A stretch of 64,000 nt of DNA, taken from positions 1 to 64,000 of the forward strand of contig JH599922.1 of assembly GCA_000245075.1 (NCBI GenBank), in the 5' to 3' direction. The DNA is from Acetobacteraceae bacterium AT-5844 (GTDB taxonomy: Bacteria; Pseudomonadota; Alphaproteobacteria; Acetobacterales; Acetobacteraceae). Shown one piece after another: positions 26,902 to 35,491 of the stretch. Made by a program: the position numbers and the translations under genes. Position 1 is the first letter of the stretch; each line of letters begins with the position of its first letter. Under the pieces are notes generated by a model. The model searched no databases. It saw only the letters and a list, made by a program, of their open reading frames with translations, and was not told the origin of the DNA.

Positions 26902-28173
26902 CTATGGCTTTGGCAGCGCCGTCGGTTGATAGGCCAGAAGCGTCCAGCGCTCGTTCTCCCGCGTCCAGACGGCGCAGGTCATGCTCGCGATGCTCTTGTC
27001 TGTGCCGTTGCGAATGATCTCCGCGCTCATGGAGCCCAGCGCGATTGCGGTATCTGAGCCGGCTTGCAGAACCTCCTTGGTTTCAAAGCTGATCTCGCGA
27101 TATCGCAGACGGCCTTCCGCCAGAGTGCCCAGATAGCTTTCCCTCGAATCTTGCGTGGCATCCGAATGAACGTAGACGAGCCTCTCTGACATGAGGCTGC
27201 GTAGAGCCGCGACGTCGCCGGCCTTCATCGCAGCGTAGCGGCGGGCTTCTAAGGCCCTGATGGTTTCCTGCACCTCTTCCTCCCCTGGAGCCTTAGCCGC
27301 GGGCAGTTGTTCGGGCCATGTTACGACACGGAAGAAATCGAGTTTGCCTTCACCGGATGCCTGGTGCGCGGCGGCGAACTGACGCGCGAGGGCCGTCAGC
27401 GGCATATGGACGCCAGCTTCGGCACCTGCGGAAAGCGCGAGGTCGACATCTTTCGCCACCAGGTCGATATCGGCCGCAGGACGCCAGTCCCGAGCTTTCA
27501 GCATATCGACCTTATAGGAAAGGAGCGGAGAAGCGACGACGCTGCGTGAAAAAGCATCGACCATCGCGTTCCACTCGAGACCCAGCTTGCCGCCAAACGC
27601 CAGCGCTTCCCCAAGAAGGGCCGGCGTCATGGCAACGGCCAGATTGACCATCAGCTTCATGGCCCGGGCCTCCTCGGCTGGGCCGCAGCGCAGTGTCTCC
27701 TTGCCCAGGGTGGCCAGGATAGGCGCACAGCGGTCCATGACCGCCGTGGACCCGGAGAGAAACAGGGTAAGGGCGCCTGCCGCCGCAGTGCTGGTGCTGC
27801 CGGAGACAGGGCAGCGAAGATAGTCGATGCCCTTCGCCCGCATCATCTCCGCAAACTGGGCGGAGGCTGAGGGCGAAACGGTGCTGAGGTCGATAAAAAC
27901 CTTTCCGCCACCTGCTTCCTCGGCCAGTTCCGAGGCAACGGACAGCAGGGCGTTATCGTCCGGTACCATGGAAAGGATGACGTCGGCCTCCGCCACCAGG
28001 GTCCGCACGTTCGCTGCCGGGCGAGCACCTGCGCCTTCCAGCGCAGCCAAACGCGCGGGATCGGTATCCGCCACCCACAGTATGGCTCCAGCATCAAGGA
28101 GTCGCCGACAGAGGGGCGTACCCATCCGTCCTACACCCACCCAACCGAGGCGCCAGCCTTTCAGCGGGGTCAT
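26902..28173 (-). CDS. fusion of 3-hydroxyisobutyrate dehydrogenase-like domain and SnoaL/DUF4440-like domain
   Basis: 423 residues. Residues 1-295 are a beta-hydroxyacid dehydrogenase: GVGRMG at 13-18, FIDLSTVSPSASAQ, CPVSGSTSTAAAGA in place of DAPVSGG, and catalytic-lysine segment AMKLMVNLAV. Residues ~298-423 are a separate NTF2-like domain (RYAAMKAGDVAALRSLMSE, then VYVHSDATQDSRESYLGTL and WTLLAYQPT) of the DUF4440/SnoaL type. NTF2-like domains act as isomerases, dehydratases or ligand binders. The start is two bases after the upstream LivF-like stop; the frame extends 88 codons earlier into that gene but those residues are implausible. The join is continuous with no frameshift visible. 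Confidence 0.85.
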   Translation of the reverse strand: MTPLKGWRLGWVGVGRMGTPLCRRLLDAGAILWVADTDPARLAALEGAGARPAANVRTLVAEADVILSMVPDDNALLSVASELAEEAGGGKVFIDLSTVSPSASAQFAEMMRAKGIDYLRCPVSGSTSTAAAGALTLFLSGSTAVMDRCAPILATLGKETLRCGPAEEARAMKLMVNLAVAMTPALLGEALAFGGKLGLEWNAMVDAFSRSVVASPLLSYKVDMLKARDWRPAADIDLVAKDVDLALSAGAEAGVHMPLTALARQFAAAHQASGEGKLDFFRVVTWPEQLPAAKAPGEEEVQETIRALEARRYAAMKAGDVAALRSLMSERLVYVHSDATQDSRESYLGTLAEGRLRYREISFETKEVLQAGSDTAIALGSMSAEIIRNGTDKSIASMTCAVWTRENERWTLLAYQPTALPKP

Positions 28174-28175
28174 CG

Positions 28176-28907
28176 CTAGAGCCCCAGATAGAACTTGCGG
28201 ACGAGTGCGCTGTCGCCCAACGCAGCGGGAGAGTCGCCCTGGAACTCTACGCGGCCATGCACCAGCACATAGCCGCGGTCGGCGATGCGGATGGCCTGAT
28301 GGAAGTTCTGCTCCGCCATAAGCACCGTTAGACCAAGCTGTTCCTTGAGCTCGGCGATCTTCTCGATTGTGCGGGCGACAAGAACGGGAGCGAGGCCCAC
28401 CGAAGGTTCGTCCACCAGCAGGATGCGGGGTGCGCACATCACGGCGCGCCCTAGCGCCACCATCTGCTGTTCCCCGCCGCTCATGCTGCCGACAGGCTGG
28501 CCTCTACGTTCCTTCAGCCGGGGGAAAGCGGTGTAGCAGAACTCCAGATGGCGGGGGATGGAAGCCCGTGCGGCGCGACGATAGGCGCCGAGCAGGAGGT
28601 TCTCCTCGACGGAAAGACGGGGAAACAGGCGGCGGCCCTCCGGCACCATCGCTATGCCGAGATCGACGATGTCTTCCGCCGAACGCCCGACAAGGTCGGT
28701 CGACACGCCGTCGATTGTCGCCACGATGCGTCCACGGGTTGGCCGGAGCAGGCCAAGGATGCAACGCATCAGCGTCGTCTTGCCGTTACCGTTGGTGCCG
28801 AGCAACGCAACCGTCTCTCCAGCCCCGACGGACAGGGAAACGCCATCCAACGCGCGCACGGCGCCATAGGAGGCGCCCAGATCTTCGATCAGCAGGCTAG
28901 CGGCCAA
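28176..28907 (-). CDS. branched-chain-type ABC transporter ATPase (LivF-like)
   Basis: 243 residues. Walker A is LLGTNGNGKTTLMR, the signature is SMSGGEQQMVALGRAVM, and Walker B is RILLVDEPSVGLAP; the GLAPVLV stretch is typical of LivF. A TTG start six bases after GAGGAGG gives LAASLLIEDL and normal LivF length. An ATG 17 codons earlier would lie inside the LivG-like gene and add an arginine-rich, unlike tail. Partner of the LivG-, LivM-, LivH- and LivK-like genes. Confidence 0.9.
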   Translation of the reverse strand: MAASLLIEDLGASYGAVRALDGVSLSVGAGETVALLGTNGNGKTTLMRCILGLLRPTRGRIVATIDGVSTDLVGRSAEDIVDLGIAMVPEGRRLFPRLSVEENLLLGAYRRAARASIPRHLEFCYTAFPRLKERRGQPVGSMSGGEQQMVALGRAVMCAPRILLVDEPSVGLAPVLVARTIEKIAELKEQLGLTVLMAEQNFHQAIRIADRGYVLVHGRVEFQGDSPAALGDSALVRKFYLGL

Positions 28908-29610
28908 GGTAGGCCTCCTCGACTTCGGGCATGGCCAGCACGTCGGCCGGCGCGCCATCCGCCACCTTCCGGCCTGCCACGAGCACCGCCAGACGCTGGG
29001 AGAACTCCGTGACGGCGCGCATCACATGCTCGATCATGATAACCGTGGTGCCACTGGCGTTCAGGCGGAACAGCAGAGCCAGGATCTGGTCGACCTCGGT
29101 GTGGGAAAGCCCGGCCATGGCTTCATCGGCGATCAGAAGAGCCGGCTGCAGCGCGGTTGCTCGCGCCAGCTCCAACCGCCGAAGCTCAACTTGCGTCAGC
29201 TCCTTGGGCAGCCGCGTCGCCTTACCTGCCAGTTCCACCGCCTCGAGGCAGGCCATGGCCGCGTCGTCTGTCGCTGGCTGGCGGCCGCCATAGGCGAGCG
29301 GAACCCGTATGTTCTCGATGACCGTGAGGCCTCTGAACGGGCGAGGAAGCTGGAAGGTTCGTGCGAGGCCGCGCCGGGCCCGCTGGTGCGAGGTCAACCC
29401 GGCCAGCGGCTGGCCTTTGAACGTGAAGGCGCCATCATGGCTTGTGAAAGCGCCGGCGAGGCAGTTGGTGAATGTGCTTTTCCCGGAACCGTTGGGGCCG
29501 ATGAGGCCCAGGCGTTCGCCAGCTCGAACCTCAAGTTCGATCCCTGACAAGGCGGTGAAACCGCCGAAGCGCTTCCCCACGTTTTCAGCGCGCAGAATGA
29601 TCTCGTTCAT
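28897..29610 (-). CDS. branched-chain-type ABC transporter ATPase (LivG-like)
   Basis: 237 residues. Walker A is LIGPNGSGKSTFTNCLAG, and FTFKGQPLAGLTSHQRARRG is the LivG N-terminal pattern. The signature is degenerate, reading LTQVELRRLELARA where LSGG-type is usual; Walker B is LLIADEAMAGLS, with alanine for the usual proline. Variant Q-loop/signature forms are seen in some LivG proteins, but the altered LSGGQ should be noted. It overlaps the permease stop by 4 bases and the LivF-like start by 11. Confidence 0.9.
   Translation of the reverse strand: MNEIILRAENVGKRFGGFTALSGIELEVRAGERLGLIGPNGSGKSTFTNCLAGAFTSHDGAFTFKGQPLAGLTSHQRARRGLARTFQLPRPFRGLTVIENIRVPLAYGGRQPATDDAAMACLEAVELAGKATRLPKELTQVELRRLELARATALQPALLIADEAMAGLSHTEVDQILALLFRLNASGTTVIMIEHVMRAVTEFSQRLAVLVAGRKVADGAPADVLAMPEVEEAYLGR
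28914..28920 (-). promoter_or_regulatory. ribosome binding site for TTG-started LivF-like gene
   Basis: GAGGAGG on the minus strand, inside the end of the LivG-like gene, six bases before a TTG that opens the LivF-like frame. It decides the start in favour of TTG. Confidence 0.55.
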
Positions 29611-30590
29611 ATGCGCTTCCGGAATAGGCCAATGATGCCGTGTGGTGCGACACAGACGAACACCACCAGAACCACACCGACAATCATGAGATTGGCGGCC
29701 GAGGAGATGGTCACCGTGGCCGCTTGTTGTAGCGAGGCCAGCAGCACGGCGCCGATCAGCGGCCCGGCCCAGCTTGCCGTGCCACCGATCAGTGGCATGG
29801 CAATGGCGTTGACTGCATAGGCGAGGCCGAAGGCGGAGTTCGGTTCCACGTAGGACCCCAAATAGGGCAGGGGCGCGCCGGCCACTGCCATCATGGCGCC
29901 GCTGATGCTGGTGGCGATGAGCTTGAGTCTCAGGGTGGGTACGCCCGCCGCTTCGGCGGCCATTTCATCGTCCCGCAAGGCCGCGAGGCCTAGACCGAGG
30001 CGGGAGGTTTCGATCGTCCGCGCAAGCGCGACCGCCACGGCTGCCAGCACCACCGCGAGCGCGCAAAGATATCCGCCATAGCTGTCGAAGCCGAACGGCA
30101 CGTCTCTTGGCCGGATGACATAGGCCCCGCGCGAGCCGCCGACATAGCTCCAGTTCGTCACAGCTGTTTGCAGCACCACCGAAAGGCAGAGAGTGGCAAT
30201 GGCGAAGTAGGCGCCCCGGAGGCGTAGCGTCAGCAGACCTGTGCCGAAGCCCAGTATTCCGCCGACGATGGCAGCCAATCCGACGCAGGGCAACAATCCG
30301 AACCCCAGCGCCTTGCCCGCTGCGACCGTGGTGTAGGCGCCGGCAGCGAAGAACGCGGCCGCACCGAAATTCACATATCCCGCGTAGCCGCCGAGGATGT
30401 TCCAGGCCGTGGCCAGGACGACGTATTGCAGAACGAAAGTCGCGGCAAAATATGCGTATTCGCTGCCGATCCCGCGCAGCGCCAGGATGATGAGCGCAGC
30501 GGCAGCCGCGGTGGCAAGCCAGAAGCTGGCATGTCCCATGCGGCGGGGTGGGGCAGGTGCCGGCAGGGCCGTCATGGCCGTCTCGCTCAT
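29607..30590 (-). CDS. branched-chain-type ABC transporter permease (LivM-like)
   Basis: 327 residues, about nine membrane segments. The LivM landmark LGGYAGYVNFGAAAFFAAGAY lies near residue 85, and RLGLGLAALRDDEMAAEAAG is the cytoplasmic coupling loop. The ATG overlaps the LivH-like stop as ATGA, and its own stop overlaps the LivG-like start the same way. An upstream ATG would add 26 unlike residues. Confidence 0.92.
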   Translation of the reverse strand: MSETAMTALPAPAPPRRMGHASFWLATAAAAALIILALRGIGSEYAYFAATFVLQYVVLATAWNILGGYAGYVNFGAAAFFAAGAYTTVAAGKALGFGLLPCVGLAAIVGGILGFGTGLLTLRLRGAYFAIATLCLSVVLQTAVTNWSYVGGSRGAYVIRPRDVPFGFDSYGGYLCALAVVLAAVAVALARTIETSRLGLGLAALRDDEMAAEAAGVPTLRLKLIATSISGAMMAVAGAPLPYLGSYVEPNSAFGLAYAVNAIAMPLIGGTASWAGPLIGAVLLASLQQAATVTISSAANLMIVGVVLVVFVCVAPHGIIGLFRKRI

Positions 30591-31468
30591 GCCATCCGTC
30601 CGAACAGACCTTGTGGGCGAAAGGCCAGGACTACGAGCAGGCAGCCGAAAGCGACAGCTGGAGACCATGAGGGGCCGAAGAATGTAGCGGTGACATTTTC
30701 CACGACACCGAAGGCCAAGGCAGCCACGACGCAGCCTCCCAGCGAGGACAGACCGCCCATGATGACAATGGCGAAGACGCGCCCGATGAAAATGTGGCCA
30801 GACCAGGCATCCATCGGTTGCACCACTGCCAGGGCGCCTCCTGCGAGCGCCGCGAAAGCGATGGAGATGCCGAAGGCAAGCCGCTTGATGTGGGTGGGGT
30901 TGATGGCAAGAAGCCGGAGGGCTTCCCGATCCTGTGCCACGGCGGCGATGGCGCGCCCGGTGAAGCTGCGGCGCAGGAACAGTGCCAGTATGCCGATGGC
31001 CGCCATGGCTGTGGCAGCCGGCACCAGCATGCGGAGAGGCAGATCGATTTCACCGAGGCGCCAGGTTGTCGCGGCATAGGCAGCATCGGCGAAATGCTGC
31101 TCGGGCCCGAGAGTCAGGACCAGGCCGACCTCGATGATGAACATGACGCCGAAGAAGAAGGCCAGGCCCTGGATGGCTTCGTCGCCGCGCCGTTCGAAGA
31201 AATGATGGTACACGCTGTAGAGGCCGGCTCCGAGCAGCCAGAAGACCGGCGCCAGGAGGAGAGACAGCAGAAGCGGGTCCAGGCCTGTCGTGCTCCACAG
31301 CAGCGCGACCAGCAAGGCGCTGAGAACCATGAAAGCGGGGTGGGCGATGTTGACGATGTCCAGCATGCCGAAGGAGATGGAGAGCCCAACCGCAGCCGCG
31401 GCATACAACCCGCCAAGCAGCAGGCCGGATACGATTCCGTTCAGCAGGAGGACGAGGTTGGGGTCCAT
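30587..31468 (-). CDS. branched-chain-type ABC transporter permease (LivH-like)
   Basis: 293 residues, about eight membrane segments. NGIVSGLLLGGLYAAAAVGL and FGMLDIVNIAHPAFMVLSAL at the N-terminus are the LivH hallmarks. AVAQDREALRLLAINPTHIK is the coupling loop. The ATG overlaps the LivK-like stop by one base (TGATG). An ATG 50 codons upstream is inside the receptor gene and rejected. Confidence 0.92.
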   Translation of the reverse strand: MDPNLVLLLNGIVSGLLLGGLYAAAAVGLSISFGMLDIVNIAHPAFMVLSALLVALLWSTTGLDPLLLSLLLAPVFWLLGAGLYSVYHHFFERRGDEAIQGLAFFFGVMFIIEVGLVLTLGPEQHFADAAYAATTWRLGEIDLPLRMLVPAATAMAAIGILALFLRRSFTGRAIAAVAQDREALRLLAINPTHIKRLAFGISIAFAALAGGALAVVQPMDAWSGHIFIGRVFAIVIMGGLSSLGGCVVAALAFGVVENVTATFFGPSWSPAVAFGCLLVVLAFRPQGLFGRMA

Positions 31469-32733
31469 CACAGCCCCGCCGTGTATGGCTTTCTCAACTC
31501 GCCCGATTTGTAGCGGGGCGGGTAGAGGATGACCTGTGTGCCCGCCTTGCGGAACTGCTCGATCCCGTTGCCTTGCACGCCCTGGTACTGAGTATAGAGA
31601 TTGCGCTCTTCCACCCACTCACCCTGGGCATCGAAGCGCAGCGGGCCGATGACGGTGTCGAAGCTGTTGCCATGCATATCGACCGCGAGCGCTGCCTGGT
31701 CGATGCGGCCGACACGCTTCACTGCCTGCTCCAGCACCTGCATCTGGGCGTAGGCGAGGGGAGGGACATAGTGCCCCAGGGCATCCGCATTCTCGCGCGC
31801 CGCCAGGGGCTGGTAGCGCTCGAGCAGGGTCTGCATGCCTGGAAATTGCAGCGTGGGCTCGGGTGCATAGACATCCCAGACCACCAGGTTGTTCAGGATC
31901 GGGCCGAGCTGGAGCTTTTGGGCGGTGATATGAGGCCCGATCATCGGCCCGCCGAACATCTGGAAATTGACTCGCAGTTCGTTTGCCGCACGGAGAAGTC
32001 CGGCGCTGTCCGGGGGATAGGAGCCGACATAGACGATGTCCGGCCGCGAGGCCTGCACAGCGCGGATGATGGGCGTGAAATCCACTGTGCTCGGAGGGTA
32101 GGCGCGGTCATAGACCACGCGCAGCTTGTGTTGCCCTGCCAGGAAGCGCGCGCTTTCGGCCGTGCGCTGATGGAAATCGCTGTCGAGGTTCAGGATCGCC
32201 ACGCTGCGGGGCTTTGGATCCATGGCCATGGCAATGTCGAAGAAGCCTTTGGCGAAGGTCTCTTTCACCTGGGAGCCGGCGGGATTGATGGAGAAGTAGC
32301 GGTCATACTTGAAATCGGCGTTGACGCCTGTGCCGAACAGGGAGACGAAAGCCATCTGCCGCTGCATGACCACAGGCATGGCCGGGGCGATGATGGCCGT
32401 GGCATAGCCTGAGATGACGAGGTCAACCTTATCGACGTCCAGAAGCTTGGTGTAAATGCCTGGGACCTGTGCGCCTGTGCTCTGGTCGTCATAGTGTACC
32501 AGCTCTACGGGACGGCCCAGCAGGCCGCCGCGGCTGTTTATATCCTCCGCCCAGATTCGATGCGCCAGCAGGGCAGGGCGCCCGTTGCCGGCCAGGCCGC
32601 CCGAGAGCGACATTGAGTAGCCGATGCGGATCGGCGGCCCGGAGGGCGCCGTCTGTCCGCGTGCCGCGGCCGGCACAGTGATGGCCGCTGCCAGCGCCGC
32701 GCGGCCGAGGCCGCGCCTGCTCAACCCTTCCAT
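31468..32733 (-). CDS. LivK-like ABC transporter substrate-binding protein
   Basis: Periplasmic binding protein of the Leu/Ile/Val receptor family (peripla_BP_6), 421 residues. A signal with GLSRRGLGRAALAAAITVPA precedes RIGYSMSLSGGLAGNG and EDINSRGGLLGRPVELVHYD, the usual first-lobe pattern. At 421 residues it is longer than amino-acid LivK proteins and resembles members that bind aromatic or other organic acids. It starts the five-gene transporter and follows a ring-cleavage dioxygenase gene, so an aromatic ligand is a reasonable inference. Confidence 0.9.
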   Translation of the reverse strand: MEGLSRRGLGRAALAAAITVPAAARGQTAPSGPPIRIGYSMSLSGGLAGNGRPALLAHRIWAEDINSRGGLLGRPVELVHYDDQSTGAQVPGIYTKLLDVDKVDLVISGYATAIIAPAMPVVMQRQMAFVSLFGTGVNADFKYDRYFSINPAGSQVKETFAKGFFDIAMAMDPKPRSVAILNLDSDFHQRTAESARFLAGQHKLRVVYDRAYPPSTVDFTPIIRAVQASRPDIVYVGSYPPDSAGLLRAANELRVNFQMFGGPMIGPHITAQKLQLGPILNNLVVWDVYAPEPTLQFPGMQTLLERYQPLAARENADALGHYVPPLAYAQMQVLEQAVKRVGRIDQAALAVDMHGNSFDTVIGPLRFDAQGEWVEERNLYTQYQGVQGNGIEQFRKAGTQVILYPPRYKSGELRKPYTAGL

Positions 32734-32804
32734 GAGCCCCTCCTCCTGTTGCGGCCGGGGTCTTCGCCCCTTTTGCCGTATCGTCCTGCGCCTGCGGGGC
32801 GCAC

Positions 32805-33710
32805 CTATTCAGCTGTGACTTTCGAAGGATCAGCGCCGACGCGGCCACTCTTGTCGTGCGGTGCGCGGCGGGAGATGTGGAAATCATAGTGTACACTGGG
32901 CAAGCCGGGGTCTGGAGAATCCGCCAAGCCTGTACGCGGCTGCACGATCAGGGTCTCGGACACGCCAAAGACCGTGTCGGAGTCGATATGGGGATCGTTG
33001 CCCAGATAGAGCGCGGTCACAAGTTCCCTGTAGCCCTCGGCACCGACGAGCATGTGGATGTGAGCTGGGCGGAAGCCGTGGCGCCTTTGGGCGCGCACCA
33101 TATCGCCCACGGGGCCGTCCATGGGAATGGAATAGCCAAGCGGTATGAGAGTGCGGATCGCATATCGGCCCTGGGCATCGGTGCGGAACTGGCCGCGCAT
33201 GTCCATGACGGAAGGGTCGTTGGCTTGAAGGTCGTAGGCGCCATCCGCATCGGTGGACCAGATTTCGACAATGGCGTTCGGCACGCCTTCATTCTTTTCA
33301 TTCACCACGCGGCCGAACAGCATCATTTCTGGCCCCCTGGCGTGGACGGCTATGCTGTCACCATAGCCGAATTGCGGCGCCGCCTCTCGGTAGAAGGGGC
33401 CCAGCAGGCTCGTTTCGGTTGCCTCGCCCACGCGGTTCGCCTGGTCATCCATCAGGTTGACGAGGCGGGAAAGGCCGAGCGTGTCCGAGAGCAGGATGAA
33501 CTCCTGCCGGTAAGGCGTGCAGGCCTGGCCAACGCGCGTGAGAAAGCCGATCGCGGCAAGCCATTCTTCCGGCGTCAGCTTCACCTCCCGCGCGAAGCCA
33601 TGAAGGTGGCGCACGAGGCTTTCCATCACCTGCCGCATGCGTGGGTCAGGCGTGGAAGCCATTTGGGCGATGACCGCTTCGGTGACGGTATCCTGGTTCA
33701 GATCAGCCAT
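32805..33710 (-). CDS. intradiol ring-cleavage dioxygenase (catechol/hydroxyquinol 1,2-dioxygenase family)
   Basis: 301 residues, cytosolic, non-haem Fe(III). All four iron ligands are present: Tyr159 (DADGAYD), Tyr193 (PLGYSIP), His217 and His219 (HGFRPAHIHM), with Arg214 between. The helical N-terminal dimerisation domain (residues ~20-105, ending ETSLLGPFY) places it with catechol and hydroxyquinol dioxygenases, not protocatechuate enzymes. The EATETSLLGPFYRE and GPEMMLFGRVV segments favour hydroxyquinol or substituted catechols. No muconate cycloisomerase or maleylacetate reductase is next to it, so the downstream route is unclear. Confidence 0.92.
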   Translation of the reverse strand: MADLNQDTVTEAVIAQMASTPDPRMRQVMESLVRHLHGFAREVKLTPEEWLAAIGFLTRVGQACTPYRQEFILLSDTLGLSRLVNLMDDQANRVGEATETSLLGPFYREAAPQFGYGDSIAVHARGPEMMLFGRVVNEKNEGVPNAIVEIWSTDADGAYDLQANDPSVMDMRGQFRTDAQGRYAIRTLIPLGYSIPMDGPVGDMVRAQRRHGFRPAHIHMLVGAEGYRELVTALYLGNDPHIDSDTVFGVSETLIVQPRTGLADSPDPGLPSVHYDFHISRRAPHDKSGRVGADPSKVTAE

Positions 33711-33773
33711 TCTTGTCGTCCTCCTGGCGGGGGCTGGTCTTAGTGGCCTGCCCTTCGCGCACGTCTTGGTCGG

Positions 33774-34757
33774 CTAGTCAGGCTTGATGCCGGCGGCCTC
33801 TATCACCGGCCGCCATTTCGCGATTTCAGCGCGGGTGAGTTCCGCGAGCCGCTCTGGCGTGCCTCCTGTGGGCTCCACCCCTTGCGCCCGGAGATTGGCC
33901 AGGGCGGCCGCATCGGCGAGCAGCGCATTGGTCGCGCGGTTCAGCCGTGTCACGATGTCGGCCGGCAGGCCGGCCGGCCCGAAAAGATTCCATAGTCCTT
34001 CTACGACGAAGTCCTGGACACCAGCCTCCTGCATGGTCGGCGTGTCGGGCAGGATGGTGACGCGTCGTGCGGAGGTGACAGCTAGAGCCTTGAGTTTCCC
34101 GGCATCAAGATGTGGCTTCAGTCCCAGAGGGTGATAGAACATCGCGTCCACCCGCCCTGCAATCAAATCCGTCACACCTTGCCCGGCATTGCGGTAAGGC
34201 ACGTGGTCCGTGCGCAGTCCTGTTCGAAGGTTCAGCAGTGCCTGGGAGAGGTGTCCGGTAGTACCGTTGCCGGCCGAGGCAAAGGTCAGGGGCCGTGTGC
34301 GCCCCAGTGCCAGCAATTCCTGAACCGAGGATACACCCAGTGAAGGCGGCACGCCGAGCACGGTAGGCGTCGTGACAAACGGGGCGATGGGGGTGAAGTC
34401 CCGCAGCGGGTCGAAGCCCTGGTCCGGGAAGAGGCTGGCGTTGATGCCGTGTGTGCCGTTGGTGGCGAGCAGCAGCGTGTAGCCGTCGCCCGGTGCCTGA
34501 GCCACGGCCTGGGAGCCGACATTGCCGCCCGCACCTGCGCGGTTGTCGACGACGAAGGGCTGGCCTAGGTCGCGTGAAAGGGCTTCCGCCAGGATACGAC
34601 CGAGAATGTCGGTTGTTGTGCCTGCCGCGAAGGGCACCACGAGCCGGACTGGCCGGCTGGGCCAGGAGCCGGATGCTGCTGTCTGGGCGAAGGATGGCCG
34701 AGCCGTTGAAGCTGCGGCCATGACACCCAGAAGCGCACGGCGCGTGGGGCGAATCAT
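33774..34757 (-). CDS. Bug/TctC-family tripartite tricarboxylate receptor protein
   Basis: Periplasmic receptor, 327 residues. An exported N-terminus (MIRPTRRALLGVMAAASTARPSFAQ, in two parts) precedes WPSRPVRLVVPFAAGTTTDI and VDNRAGAGGNVG. It overlaps the stop of the deacetylase gene as ATGA, so it is part of the same operon although the operon has its own Liv-type receptor. No TctAB genes accompany it. Confidence 0.92.
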   Translation of the reverse strand: MIRPTRRALLGVMAAASTARPSFAQTAASGSWPSRPVRLVVPFAAGTTTDILGRILAEALSRDLGQPFVVDNRAGAGGNVGSQAVAQAPGDGYTLLLATNGTHGINASLFPDQGFDPLRDFTPIAPFVTTPTVLGVPPSLGVSSVQELLALGRTRPLTFASAGNGTTGHLSQALLNLRTGLRTDHVPYRNAGQGVTDLIAGRVDAMFYHPLGLKPHLDAGKLKALAVTSARRVTILPDTPTMQEAGVQDFVVEGLWNLFGPAGLPADIVTRLNRATNALLADAAALANLRAQGVEPTGGTPERLAELTRAEIAKWRPVIEAAGIKPD

Positions 34758-35413
34758 GAGGTTGCTCCTGCCTCGAACGGGGCGGTGACGTAATTTGCGA
34801 GCGGGCGAACGGCATGGCCGCGCCGCAGCAGGATGCAGTCCGCTGGGAAGTCCTGGACAAAGCGTGTGCCTCTATCGAGCAGCATGCCCAGAAAACGGTC
34901 CAGGTGGCGCATGGCGCCGTTCGGCAGGTCGTGCAGTACGAGTGCCGCCGGCGCCGGGTCGGCGCAGAGCGTCAGCGCGGTCTCGACCCAGCCATCAGGA
35001 TCGTGGAAGTCTCCAGGTACCGCGTTCCAGAGGACGCAGGTGTAGCCACCGTTTCTGAGGTAGCGAAGGGCGCCGCCGCTCAGGAGATGCGGCCCCAACG
35101 CGCCGCCGCCCCCTTGAGGCCGGAACAGGCGATCGGGGTGGGAAAGGGCTCCGATCAGGGCTTGGGTGCGGCCGATTTCCTTCTCCGCCACCGCGCCGGG
35201 CGCTTGGCCCAGGGGCGTGGTGTGGGACCAGGTGTGATTACCGATCCAGTGCCCCTCGGCATGGGCTCGCTCGGCGGCCGCGCGATGGGCGGCCAGCTTG
35301 TGTCCGAGGACAAAGAAGGTGGCTGGCACGCCGCGCGCTCGCAAAATGTCCAACACTGCGGGCGTGACGTCGGGGTCCGGACCGTTGTCGAAGGACAGGG
35401 TGACGGTGCTCAT
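34754..35413 (-). CDS. NodB-type polysaccharide deacetylase-family hydrolase
   Basis: 219 residues, cytosolic by appearance (no signal peptide). Motif 1 reads SFDNGPDP, with Asp9 as base and Asn10 where a metal-binding aspartate is usual. Motif 2 is GNHTWSH with His60 and His64. RLFRPQGGGG is motif 3 and VLHDLPNG a late motif. Members without signal peptides often hydrolyse C-N bonds of small molecules. Its place between an FAH hydrolase and a Bug receptor, in an operon with a ring-cleaving dioxygenase, argues for a catabolic, not cell-wall, role. Confidence 0.82.
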   Translation of the reverse strand: MSTVTLSFDNGPDPDVTPAVLDILRARGVPATFFVLGHKLAAHRAAAERAHAEGHWIGNHTWSHTTPLGQAPGAVAEKEIGRTQALIGALSHPDRLFRPQGGGGALGPHLLSGGALRYLRNGGYTCVLWNAVPGDFHDPDGWVETALTLCADPAPAALVLHDLPNGAMRHLDRFLGMLLDRGTRFVQDFPADCILLRRGHAVRPLANYVTAPFEAGATS

Positions 35414-35491
35414 GGCACGGTCAGCGCGGGAAAGTGAGGAGCGATGGGGCGGGGCAGCATCTCTTTCATGGCTGTTTCTCCGCCCCCGCTT

